Assembly (NCBI RefSeq): GCF_022606355.1
Contig: NZ_JAHHZQ010000005.1
Coordinates: forward strand, 1 to 64,000
Direction: 5' to 3'
Source: Leifsonia shinshuensis
GTDB lineage: Bacteria > Actinomycetota > Actinomycetes > Actinomycetales > Microbacteriaceae
Length of the DNA stretch: 64,000 bases
The translations under genes were made by a program, and so were the position numbers. The notes below the pieces were generated by a model. It worked only from the letters and a program-made list of their open reading frames with translations, had not been told where the DNA came from and did not search any database. Positions 43,181-51,439 of this stretch are shown here, one piece after another (position 1 is the first letter of the stretch; the number at the start of each line of letters is the position of its first letter).

Positions 43181-43497
43181 GCCCCGTGCAGCACGGAAAC
43201 GACGATGGCCGAGGGGATCCCCTCGGCGGCGATCGCCGCGACGGCCCACCCGTCCACGTCGGCCCCGGTTTCAGCAAGACAGTCCATTCGCAGATCTCCT
43301 TCTCGGCTCGCAATGGCGGTGACGGCGCGAATCGGCGCGCCTCGAAACATGAGAGGCCGGTCAGCGTCGAGGGATGACGCCGGCACAACCGGCCGGGTTG
43401 CGAGAAGAGAGTCGGCGCAGCGGGTGGCGATGATGCGCAGACGCACGACGATTGACGGCCGCGGACTCCGCAGGGCCTGCCAGGTCCCGGCAGGCGA

Positions 43498-43779
43498 CTA
43501 CTGCGGCAGCGTGGAGGCGAACTGATAGGGGAGCGAGCCGGAAGAGGTCAGGCTTCCCTCCACCCGTCCGGATGCGGTCGCGGTGTACGGGATGTTGACG
43601 GAGATGCTCGAACCTGCGCTGGCGGTCACAGCGCAGCTCAGGTCGTGCGCCGACGAGGCGCTGCACGACACGGAGCCGGGACAGGAGACGCTCGGAGGCG
43701 CCCACGTTGCGGTCGGAGACGCGTGCACCGTGAGCGTGTAGTCGGCTTGCTGGGCGTCGATCTGCCGTGATGCTCTCAA
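43498..43779 (-). pseudogene. DUF4333-like secreted-protein remnant
   Basis: 93 residues from a TTG, with no signal peptide and no ribosome binding site. The peptide has the pattern of a small DUF4333-like domain: PPSVSCPGSVSCSASS, DLSCAVTASAGSSISVNI, GRVEGSLTSSG. Such domains normally follow a membrane anchor or signal peptide, which is absent here, so it is probably a truncated relic. Between 43181 and 43497 no convincing gene is seen apart from the short minus-strand frame discussed in the findings. Confidence 0.35.
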
Positions 43780-43857
43780 GGGAGCGCATGCGGCCCCGGC
43801 GATGACGCGCAGGTCACATCCGCAGCGCCGTGACCACAGCGGGAGCGATGGCGAGCG

Positions 43858-44643
43858 TCATCGCGACAGACGCGCCACCAGCGACCGGACGCTGGACAGC
43901 TCACCGGGAACGGCGAGGCTCCGGACGTGGAACAGATCTGTCGCGAACCCGACGTTGACCGAGTGGGCGGCGAAGGTCTCGATGGACTCCAGGGCGGCAT
44001 CGCCGGCGACGAGAGCGATCATCGTCGCATTGGGCAGTACTGCGAGTGCGAGCGCGTTCGCACTCCGGAAGTGACCGCCCCAGCGGACGCCGGAGATCAT
44101 CCGCTCGGTGAAGTGCGGCGAGCGTTCGGTGGCGACAGGTTCGGCGACGACGAGGCTCAGGCCTTCGGCGTAGGGCGGCCAGCCGGCATGCCGGGCGAAG
44201 ATCTCCCCGAGCCTGACCGAGAAGTACTCAGCGGTCGGCAGGCCCGTGAGCGGGTCGACGCAGGTGCGGAAGGCGATGGTGGTCTCGTAGCCGTCCACCC
44301 AGCCGGATGATACGGCGCGCACCATCTCGACAGGGGGCTGAACGAGTCCCAACGCGCTGCACATGTCATCCAGGTCGGCGAAGGTCGCCTCCAGGTCGGC
44401 TCCGGCCAGCGCCCGCTCGCTCCCGAGCTGTCGGAGAGCCTCGGAGGGGTCCTCCCCGGAGTCGAGGGCGATGCACACTCGCTCGACCGCCGGGCTGTCC
44501 CACTCGGTGACGTGCGCGGACAGCGAGCTGCGCTCCTGCCAACTGGAGAACAACCGCGTCGCACGCCCAAGACCACCCGAGAGACTCATACCTGAAGAGA
44601 GTCGCGTTCGTGCGCCGCGGTGACGCGCAAACAGCTGCTCCAC
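43858..44643 (-). CDS. Degenerate GGDEF-like hypothetical protein
   Basis: 261 residues from a GTG at 44643, or 243 from an ATG at 44589; neither start has a strong ribosome binding site. The centre has DPLTGLPTAEYFSVRLGEIF, which resembles the beginning of a GGDEF domain, but no GGDEF or similar active-site motif follows, so diguanylate cyclase activity is unlikely. No membrane segment is seen. Function unknown; it may be a decaying signalling protein, as the area around it is rich in fragments. Confidence 0.5.
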   Translation of the reverse strand: MEQLFARHRGARTRLSSGMSLSGGLGRATRLFSSWQERSSLSAHVTEWDSPAVERVCIALDSGEDPSEALRQLGSERALAGADLEATFADLDDMCSALGLVQPPVEMVRAVSSGWVDGYETTIAFRTCVDPLTGLPTAEYFSVRLGEIFARHAGWPPYAEGLSLVVAEPVATERSPHFTERMISGVRWGGHFRSANALALAVLPNATMIALVAGDAALESIETFAAHSVNVGFATDLFHVRSLAVPGELSSVRSLVARLSR

Positions 44644-44770
44644 CTGGGAAACCGTTCAGGGTTTCCGATGCGAAGAGCGCCTGATCCTGCTCGGCCGCCA
44701 GTCGGTGTTGCGTCATCCACGCCCGCCCTTCGCGCTCACGTCCGGTGTCTGAATCGATCTGGAGGCAAGA

Positions 44771-44925
44771 ATGCCGACTGCACCGACTGCCGAGCCGGGA
44801 CGGAAGGCGGGCGCGTCGCACATCGAGCGCATGCTCGGAGTGAAGACCGGCCAGTGGGTGCTCATCACCCGCGAGTGCCCGATCGGCGAGGACCACACCT
44901 ACAGCGACTCTGGCGCGGTTCGGCG
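44771..44925 (+). pseudogene. 5' fragment of an unknown gene
   Basis: ATG 44771 has GGAGG 5 bases upstream (44761-44765). The first 50 residues look like real protein (HIERMLGVKTGQWVLITREC, then PIGEDHTYSD). After about 44925 the frame turns into what looks like the antisense of the fragment at 44930-45403. The gene therefore seems cut by a rearrangement. No family recognised. Confidence 0.3.
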
Positions 44926-44929
44926 CGCG

Positions 44930-45403
44930 CCCCTGGGCCGCAGCGATACCCGCGCGGACAGGCCGTGCCTCCACCGAGCGACCGTGCAGCAGGCGACCGA
45001 CCTGGATACCGACATGGGCGGCGTGCCCGACGACAGCCGAGGTGAAGATCGCCCGATAGTCCTCGGGCCTGCTCGCCACGGCGATGAATGCGGGCATGGC
45101 GAGACCGTTGACGTGGGAGACGACCCTCTCGTCGAGGAGGGAGGCCCGTTCGTCGACGCCGATGCCATCGCACACGATGACGATGATCCGGCCGTCTGCG
45201 AATCGCACGGAGGTCAGCCGTTCCAGCAGACGCTCGGCGCCCCGTTCATCGTTCATCCGGATCCGCGATTGCGTGATCCTCGCGCTCGCCGAGGGCGGGA
45301 GCTGCACATCGAAGGCTCGCACGCTGAGCGAGCGATGTGCGACCAGTACCACTGCGTGACGGGGTCGGGGTGTTCCGCCCGGCGTTCGAGCTCTCTTCAC
45401 ATC
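44930..45403 (-). pseudogene. Fragment of an unknown, possibly regulatory, protein
   Basis: A minus-strand frame from about 45403 gives a coherent segment (ERLTSVRFADGRIIVIVCDG, LAMPAFIAVASRPEDYRAIF, AHVGIQVGRLLHG) with the alternating hydrophobic pattern of a Rossmann-like or receiver-like fold. Its end at about 44930 meets the truncated plus-strand gene head-on. Neither start nor end is convincing. The rest of 44644-45963 holds no intact gene. Confidence 0.25.
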
Positions 45404-45525
45404 GCCAGAGAGCAGCGTGAGCCGCGCCGCATGACGGAGTCGCGTCATTCCCCCGCTGGTTGCTCGCTCACTCTTCCCATGCGACGAGATCGATGAGGGT
45501 TCGATCCAGGAAGGACTACAGCGAG

Positions 45526-45804
45526 ATGCGCCGGAAGTACGGCCGTGCGCGACAGATCACTGTGGGCGTGGTTGCGCTGAGCGTGGCGGGACATCGTCCG
45601 GTGCAGTGCGGCGCAGTCAGAACAGCACGGATCCACGACGAGTCCGTCACGGGCATCGAGACGATCAACTCCGGCACGAGGAGGGGGCTCGCCACGTGCA
45701 CCCGATGCGGGGCGCGCGACGTCGACGTCGTCCAGCTGCTGAGGAACGGGGGACCGCGGTCGTCATGGCACTATTCGCCACACTCCCTCCCGGTGAGCGG
45801 GTGA
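45526..45804 (+). pseudogene. Signal-peptide-like start of a decayed secreted protein
   Basis: ATG 45526 follows AGGAAGG by a short spacer. The first residues (MRRKYGRARQITVGVVALSV) resemble a signal peptide, but what follows has no hydrophobic core or recognisable domain and probably reflects frame loss. Nothing else is seen up to 45963. Confidence 0.25.
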
Positions 45805-45963
45805 TCTCCCCGCTTCGGGATCGCCGCCTCCACGTCACGGAACGACGCACTCTGCGAAGGCCTCGGTCGCATCACTAGAATCGGCGACACACGGGCGCGC
45901 AATCTCGCTTGCCGCACGGGGATTGACCGTTCTCGTAGGTGAAGACGTCACGGGAGGCGCGCC

Positions 45964-48204
45964 GTGGACCAAGTGTTCGACGGATTGCAAGCTCTGCTCC
46001 TCGAGAGCAAGACCACGCCGCCCGACTTCAACGATTCGTTCGTGCATCGCCCCGCACTGATCGATTCGCTTCGTTCCGCCGAAGCGCGGCTGGTCACGGT
46101 CACGGCTCCGGCGGGCTATGGCAAGACGTCCCTGCTGGCGGAGTGGCACCGGAGCGAGCAGCGCATGACCGGTTGGCTGACCCTTCAGGGCGAGGACGAC
46201 GACCCGGCGTCGGTGATCAGGCTGCTCGCCCACGTGTGCGCACCGTTCACCTCGGAGGCGGAGTCGGCGCTCTCGCAGTTCGCCGGCGCGGAGGGTGCCG
46301 TGCTGAGCCGCATGGCTCCGACCCTCGCGCTGGCACTCTCCCGCGTTGATCGTCCATTCGTGCTGTTCGTGGACGACATTCATGTGCTCCACGACGAGGG
46401 TTGCCTCGATGCGTTGAGCGTCGCCCTGGCCGGCGTGCCGCGAGGATCACAGGTCGTCCTGGCCGGTCGGCAGCGCGCGACCCGGTACGCCCGGGGGCGC
46501 CTTCTGGCCTCCGCCGTGCAGGTCGGCGCGGACGAACTGCGGATCGATCCTGCCGGCGCGCAACGGATCGCGGACGAGGTCGGTGTGCGGGTCGATGGCC
46601 GGACGCTCGATGACTGGGTCTCTCTCTGCGATGGTTGGGCCGCCGGACTGCACATGTGCGCATTGCTCTCTCGAAGCCGCACACCGGTGTCTCTCGGAGA
46701 CAGTGCCCTCGTGGCCGACTATCTCTATCAGGAGTGCATGCGGGATCTTCCCGATCGGACCCGTCAGTTCTTGTTGCAGACGTCGATACTGACGGTGCAT
46801 ATCCCGAGTCTCTGCGACGCCATCCTCGGAATTGCGGACTCCGCGCAGATCCTTCGCGATCTCGAAGCCCAGCAACTCTTCGTGAGCTCCGATCGCGAGC
46901 GGCGCGCATACCGGCTTCACCCGCTGTTCCGCGAGTACCTGGAGGGAGAGCTCCGCCTCGAGGACGTGACTTCGGCGAAGGCGCTGCACAGCAAGGCCGC
47001 TCGATGGTTCCAGGAGCAGGGGCAGTTGCCGCAGGCGATCGATCACGCGATCAGCGCCGGGGATTTCGATGTGGCCACTGCTCTCGTCACCGCGGCCGGT
47101 CTGCACGCCTATGAGGCCGGCCAGGATGCGACTCTCGGCCGTTGGCTTCGAGAGATCGGCGACGGTCATCTGCTCGCCAACCCCTCAGCGGTCATCGTGT
47201 TCGCCTGGTACGCCGTCCTCGTCGGGACCGACGAGGACTCTGACAAGTGGAGCACGCTTCTCGGCAAAGTCCCGGACGACGCGGTCGCGGAGGGGATCAA
47301 CCTCCTCTCCGCCAAGGCGATGATCCGTGCCATCACGATGAGGGATGGGATGGGCGCCGCGCTGCGCGATGCGGAGTTCGCCGTCGAGGTGGAGACCCTG
47401 GAGAGTCCGTGGCGCGATCCCGCTGTGCAGATCCTCGGCAGCACGCTGCTCCACTCCGGGCATGACGAGAGAGCCGTGGACGTGCTGAGGGAGGCGATGC
47501 ACGTCGCCGACGCGCATCGGAATCCCGCCACGATCGCGATCTGCGAAGCGGAGCTCGCACTGTTGAGCATCGAAGACGCCGGGTGGGAGGCCGCGGCGGA
47601 GCACGCCGGCCGGGCGCTGAAAGCGCTCCAGGACGGCGGCATCGAGGGCTACGTGATGAGCGCCTATGTGTTCGCCGCCGTCGCTTGCGTCGAACTCCAT
47701 GCCGGGCGCAGCGACGTGGGAGCGCACTATCTCGCTCGCGGAATGGCGGAGCGTCAACGATGCGGGAGGTCTGTTCCCCTGCTGGGCATTCCCAGCCGGC
47801 TGCTCCTCATCCGCGCACACCTGCTCTCCGCGGACACCGGTGCTGCGCGCATTCTGCTCCGGGAGATCGAGCAGATGCTGCCGCCGTACGATGAGGACCG
47901 CGGCGCACTCGACCGGCGGCTGGACGCCGCGCGCAGGGCCCTGCTGCTCCAGGAAAGCCGCTACGCGTCACGGGGAACGTCTGTCGCGCTCACTGCAGCG
48001 GAGCAGCGTGTGCTTCCCTACTTGCAAACGCACCTGACCCGAGCCGAGATCGCGCGCCGCCTTTTCGTTTCGCCCAACACTGTCGGAACACACATCACGT
48101 CGATCTTCCGTAAGTTCAACGCCCCGTCCCGTGCTGACGCGGTCACGCGAGCGTTCGACCTCGGGCTGCTCGGCGAACTGCCTGATCTCGTCGTCGCCGA
48201 CTGA
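45964..48204 (+). CDS. MalT-like LuxR family ATP-binding transcriptional regulator
   Basis: 746 residues; GTG start with GGGAGG 6 bases before it. The N-terminal STAND-type NTPase has the Walker A motif APAGYGKTS (49-57) and a Walker B-like VLFVDDIHVL. A winged-helix and TPR-like helical middle follows (ARWFQEQGQLPQAIDHAISA is typical of MalT relatives). The C-terminal LuxR helix-turn-helix covers about 670-735 (LTAAEQRVLPYL, AEIARRLFVSPNTVGTHITS). Such regulators are activated by a sugar or other ligand with ATP. It stands alone between a decayed region and a membrane-protein gene, so its targets are not evident; a TTGACC at 45924 may be part of its promoter. Confidence 0.9.
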   Translation: MDQVFDGLQALLLESKTTPPDFNDSFVHRPALIDSLRSAEARLVTVTAPAGYGKTSLLAEWHRSEQRMTGWLTLQGEDDDPASVIRLLAHVCAPFTSEAESALSQFAGAEGAVLSRMAPTLALALSRVDRPFVLFVDDIHVLHDEGCLDALSVALAGVPRGSQVVLAGRQRATRYARGRLLASAVQVGADELRIDPAGAQRIADEVGVRVDGRTLDDWVSLCDGWAAGLHMCALLSRSRTPVSLGDSALVADYLYQECMRDLPDRTRQFLLQTSILTVHIPSLCDAILGIADSAQILRDLEAQQLFVSSDRERRAYRLHPLFREYLEGELRLEDVTSAKALHSKAARWFQEQGQLPQAIDHAISAGDFDVATALVTAAGLHAYEAGQDATLGRWLREIGDGHLLANPSAVIVFAWYAVLVGTDEDSDKWSTLLGKVPDDAVAEGINLLSAKAMIRAITMRDGMGAALRDAEFAVEVETLESPWRDPAVQILGSTLLHSGHDERAVDVLREAMHVADAHRNPATIAICEAELALLSIEDAGWEAAAEHAGRALKALQDGGIEGYVMSAYVFAAVACVELHAGRSDVGAHYLARGMAERQRCGRSVPLLGIPSRLLLIRAHLLSADTGAARILLREIEQMLPPYDEDRGALDRRLDAARRALLLQESRYASRGTSVALTAAEQRVLPYLQTHLTRAEIARRLFVSPNTVGTHITSIFRKFNAPSRADAVTRAFDLGLLGELPDLVVAD

Positions 48205-48271
48205 GGCCCGCGCATCGCCTGAAGAGTGATGCGACCTCGGCGATGAATCTCCCCGTCATGGTCGGTCGACT

Positions 48272-48289
48272 GCCCCGCGTTTACGGGGC
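48272..48289. terminator. Short hairpin after the LuxR gene
   Basis: GCCCCG / CGGGGC stem with a 6-base loop, 68 bp after the LuxR stop. Weak and without T-run. Confidence 0.3.
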
Positions 48290-48377
48290 GGCGACGAAAC
48301 CGACCGTCCAGTAGTCTTTTGGCTGCGCGCGGGCGACCAGAAGCCCGTGCTCGATCACACCCGAACCAGGAGTCACT

Positions 48378-49190
48378 CTGTCCGAGAATTCGTCACCTCA
48401 GGTCCCCACTCTTCAGCAAGACCCGCAGCAGCCTCAGCAGCAAGCGTCGGGCAACGGCTTCGGCATCGCATCCATGGTCCTCGGCATCGTCACGATGGTG
48501 GGCTTCGCGATCCCCTTCCTGAACTACGTCACCATCGTCACGGGAATCGCCGGCGTCGTCCTCGGCATCGTCGGGCTGGTCATCAAGTTCCGGCCGCGCA
48601 AGGCTGCCATCGCGGGCGTCATCCTGTCGGGACTCGGTCTCATCCTCTCGATCGTCCTCGTGATCGTCTACACGGCGGCATTCGTCGGCGCGGCGACCGC
48701 CCTCAGCCACGAGACGGTCCCCCTCGCCTCCTCGTCCCCGAGCAGCTCTGGCTCGCCGGACGACAAGGCGTCCAGCACGAGTTCGTTCGCGGACGGGGTG
48801 CTGACCACTCCGGACATGAAGATCGTGATCACGGACCACAAGGTGATCCCGGTGGGCGCCCCCGGCAACGAATACGGCACCAAGCCGGTCCTCGCGTTCT
48901 GGTACTCGATCACGAACCTGACCGACAAGAAGCTGGATCCCACGACCGGCTGGATCGGCACGATCACGGCCATTCAAGACAACAACCCGAACGCGGTGAA
49001 CAAGCTCAACGTGGGTTCGCTGCCCGACCAGGCGTTCCTCGACACCCAGCTGGAGGACATCAAGAACGGCGGCACCGTCCAGAACGCGGTCGCGTATGAG
49101 CTGACCGACGCGACGACGCCGGTGGAGCTCGTCGCTTCCGACGACCTCGGCATGACGACGATCGGCAAGCTGAGCTACCCCGTTCAGTAG
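48378..49190 (+). CDS. Membrane protein with DUF5067-type extracellular domain, probable CTG start
   Basis: About 270 residues if it begins at CTG 48378, which has AGGAG at 48368-48372 five bases before it and gives a natural N-terminus (SENSSPQVPTLQQDPQQPQQ). An in-frame GTG at 48345 lacks a good site, and the first ATG (48474) would cut off the linker. Two close membrane segments with Gly-rich DUF4190-like sequence (FLNYVTIVTGIAGVVLGIVG, GVILSGLGLILSIVLVIVYT) are followed by a Ser-rich linker and an outward domain (DMKIVITDHKVIPVG, VLAFWYSITNLTDKKLDP) of the DUF5067/DUF4352 type. Function unknown; such proteins are common in actinobacterial envelopes. Confidence 0.75.
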   Translation: MSENSSPQVPTLQQDPQQPQQQASGNGFGIASMVLGIVTMVGFAIPFLNYVTIVTGIAGVVLGIVGLVIKFRPRKAAIAGVILSGLGLILSIVLVIVYTAAFVGAATALSHETVPLASSSPSSSGSPDDKASSTSSFADGVLTTPDMKIVITDHKVIPVGAPGNEYGTKPVLAFWYSITNLTDKKLDPTTGWIGTITAIQDNNPNAVNKLNVGSLPDQAFLDTQLEDIKNGGTVQNAVAYELTDATTPVELVASDDLGMTTIGKLSYPVQ

Positions 49191-49221
49191 CAGGCAACGG
49201 CCGTTCCAGCACCTGACCACA

Positions 49222-49256
49222 TCAGCCCCCGCCTTCCCGGCGGGGGCTGATGTTTT
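49222..49256 (+). terminator. Rho-independent terminator
   Basis: Perfect 12-bp stem TCAGCCCCCGCC / GGCGGGGGCTGA with a 5-base loop followed by TGTTTT, 31 bp after the DUF5067-type gene. Between it and 49432 there is no gene. Confidence 0.85.
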
Positions 49257-49432
49257 CGTGCATCACCCGGCTCGTGGGGACCAACCCCGACATCGAGAAC
49301 TCCAGCGCCCTTATCGTCGGCCTGTTCCTCGACGGGCGAAGAAATGGCGGCCGGTCGTTTGCTCCGTTGTCGAGCAGAGCGGAAGAGGCTCCGTCCGGGG
49401 AGCACCAGGCGAGCCAGGGGCTGACCGGCCGC

Positions 49433-50008
49433 TCATTGCGTCTCGGCCGGGTGCAGCTGGTCGACCAGCAGTGCTGAGATCACGTCGTAGCCGTCTCCGA
49501 TCACGTCCCTGTCGGCGCTGAGCAGCAGGAGTGTGTTCGTGAGCATGCCGCGGCCGAGGAAATCGGTGATCTGATGTCGGCTCGCCCCGGCGTCACGGAG
49601 CAGGCCGTGGACCTCGGTGAGGAGGCGACGTGACTCCACTCCGATCGCGGGGACGTCGGCGGCGGAGAAGCCGTGCGCGAAGACCCGCACCGCGTCGCGC
49701 TCGAGGGAGACCAGTCGCTGGTACGCCCGCCCCGCCGCTCGCAGGTCGAACGGATCGGCCTGGAGCTCGGTCTGCAGGCAATCCACGATCTTCTCGCCCG
49801 AGAACCGGTGGGTCGCCACGAACAGCCGCTCCTTGGAGCCGAACACCTGCATCACATACGGCTGCGACACCCCGATCTCTGCCGCGACCGACGCGGTCGA
49901 GGTTCCGAAGTACCCGCGGTGGGCGAACGCCCGCTCCGCACCGGCCAGCAACTCCCGCGAACGGGCGGGAACGGCCGGTGCGCCGTGTTGTGCGTCCACT
50001 TCCATCAT
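49433..50008 (-). CDS. TetR family transcriptional regulator
   Basis: 191 residues from the ATG at 50008 (or the adjacent ATG at 50005). TetR helix-turn-helix at about 17-62 (RELLAGAERAFAHRGYFGTS, then VAAEIGVSQPYVMQVFGSKE). The C-terminal part is of the type found in local repressors of membrane proteins. A perfect 16-bp palindrome lies 9 bp upstream of its start and 35 bp before the divergent membrane-protein gene, so it probably represses both. Confidence 0.9.
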   Translation of the reverse strand: MMEVDAQHGAPAVPARSRELLAGAERAFAHRGYFGTSTASVAAEIGVSQPYVMQVFGSKERLFVATHRFSGEKIVDCLQTELQADPFDLRAAGRAYQRLVSLERDAVRVFAHGFSAADVPAIGVESRRLLTEVHGLLRDAGASRHQITDFLGRGMLTNTLLLLSADRDVIGDGYDVISALLVDQLHPAETQ

Positions 50009-50016
50009 CCTCGATG

Positions 50017-50032
50017 CTTATCGTACGATAAG
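50017..50032. promoter_or_regulatory. TetR operator (perfect palindrome)
   Basis: CTTATCGTACGATAAG is its own reverse complement. It sits in the short divergent intergenic region between the TetR gene and the membrane-protein gene, the normal place for a TetR autoregulatory operator. Confidence 0.75.
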
Positions 50033-50066
50033 TCGGGCCGGGCAGGCCTGGACGATCGGAGGCGCC

Positions 50067-50813
50067 GTGAGCACGACAGACCCCGCCCTGGCACGACGCC
50101 TGCGCGAGCAGGCACGTGTCGGCCGCCCTGGCGCGCTCGTCTGGCTGCTCGTCTCGGAGCTGCTGCTCATCGTCGGAGCAGCCCTGCTGGTGCGGGGGAT
50201 GTTCGGTTTCGCCGAGATCCCCGCCGACGGCACCGACGACCCGCCACTGGGCGTGTTCGGCATCGCCGCAGGGCTGCCCGTCGTCCTTCTGTCGACGTTC
50301 ATGCACGTGGGAGCCCTCCGCCGCTACACGGGCAAGCTTCTCGGTCGGAGCCCCTTCCTCGGGATCACGCCCCTCATGTTCGTCGGCTTCGCCGCCGGAG
50401 CGTGGTGGGGTTGGGCGACCACGCGTGACGCGTGGCTGTGGATCCCCCTCGCCATCACAGCCGCAGCGGCGGTCCTTGTCGTGCTGGCCGTGTCGGCCAG
50501 GGTCGGACGGAGGCGACAGGACGGGATCCTCGACGAGGTGGCGGCAACGGGGCGCATCGTGCCGGGGGTCGTCACCGAGATCGCCGAGATCGACCCATCG
50601 TCCGGAGGCCTCATCGGCCCCATCACGGTGAAGTTCGCGGACGCCTCGGGCACCGACCGCTGGGTGACGAAGCTCGGACAGTGGCGACGGGCAGACCTCC
50701 CCAAGAAGGGCGATCCGGCATCCGTCCTCTTCGACCCGTCCGCGCCCGGCGACACCCGCCGCATCTGGGTCGGGCCGGCCGGCGCCCGCGGCGCGCAGGA
50801 CTTTCGGGCGTGA
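50067..50813 (+). CDS. Membrane protein of unknown function under TetR control
   Basis: 248 residues from the GTG at 50067, with GGAGG just upstream; open frame before it crosses the operator. Four hydrophobic segments (WLLVSELLLIVGAALLVRGM, GIAAGLPVVLLSTFMHVG, FLGITPLMFVGFAAGAWWGW, WIPLAITAAAAVLVVLAVSA) are followed by a soluble DUF3592-like beta domain (PGVVTEIAEIDPSSGGL, ASVLFDPSAPGDTRRIWVG). Only the pairing with the TetR repressor is known; a role in envelope homeostasis is a guess. Confidence 0.8.
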   Translation: MSTTDPALARRLREQARVGRPGALVWLLVSELLLIVGAALLVRGMFGFAEIPADGTDDPPLGVFGIAAGLPVVLLSTFMHVGALRRYTGKLLGRSPFLGITPLMFVGFAAGAWWGWATTRDAWLWIPLAITAAAAVLVVLAVSARVGRRRQDGILDEVAATGRIVPGVVTEIAEIDPSSGGLIGPITVKFADASGTDRWVTKLGQWRRADLPKKGDPASVLFDPSAPGDTRRIWVGPAGARGAQDFRA

Positions 50814-50943
50814 CGCGTTCCACGCGGCAGGCGTGACCAGGCGATCACCGCGGAGCCGATCGTTCACTCCGTGACATTCGTCCCTTCGATGAGGGGACGC
50901 GCGGCTCTGCCCTGCTCTCCGGCCGCTTCCTAGTGTCGGGGGC

Positions 50944-51387
50944 ATGGTTCAGACACTCAAGAACGCGCCCGTGTCCCGCACTTCGGGGAGGGTGGGACGA
51001 CTCCTCCGGCTCGCCACGGTGGTTGCGGCCTCGCTTGCGGGCATCGTCGTCTGGTCGATCTGTGTTCCCGTGCTGGGCGTCGACCTCGGGGTCGGATCCG
51101 GGTCGGCTGCGCAGACGGTCGGGCCGGTGAGCGTCCTCGTCGTCTCGTTGCTCGGCGGCGTCGTCGCGTGGATGCTCCTCGCCGTGCTCGAGCGGCTGTT
51201 CGTGCGCGGTCGGCTGATCTGGCAGATCTCCGGATGGGCCGTGCTCGTGCTGTCGTTGGCCGGTCCCGCCGGTTTGGCACAGTCGACGGGCGCGCTCATC
51301 GGCCTGATCGCGATGCACCTGGTCGTCGGGTCGGTGCTCGTCGTGGGGCTCGCATGGCCGCCGCGGGCTGCGGCGCGTAGATTCTGA
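50944..51387 (+). CDS. DUF6069-like four-helix membrane protein
   Basis: 147 residues with four membrane segments: LATVVAASLAGIVVWSICVP, VSVLVVSLLGGVVAWMLLAV, WQISGWAVLVLSLAGPAGLA and LIGLIAMHLVVGSVLVVGLA. This matches the DUF6069 pattern. A GGGGG sequence precedes the ATG. It lies 52 bp before the histidine kinase gene and may belong to the same unit; no function is known. Confidence 0.8.
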   Translation: MVQTLKNAPVSRTSGRVGRLLRLATVVAASLAGIVVWSICVPVLGVDLGVGSGSAAQTVGPVSVLVVSLLGGVVAWMLLAVLERLFVRGRLIWQISGWAVLVLSLAGPAGLAQSTGALIGLIAMHLVVGSVLVVGLAWPPRAAARRF

Positions 51388-51439
51388 CGTGGCCGGACGC
51401 TCCTCCGGCCCCGGTTCCACCACATCACACGGACACTCC

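Noticed and set aside
44771-45496. Full 241-codon plus-strand ORF as a real gene
   Set aside because: Only the first 50 residues look like protein; the rest mirrors the more coherent minus-strand fragment.
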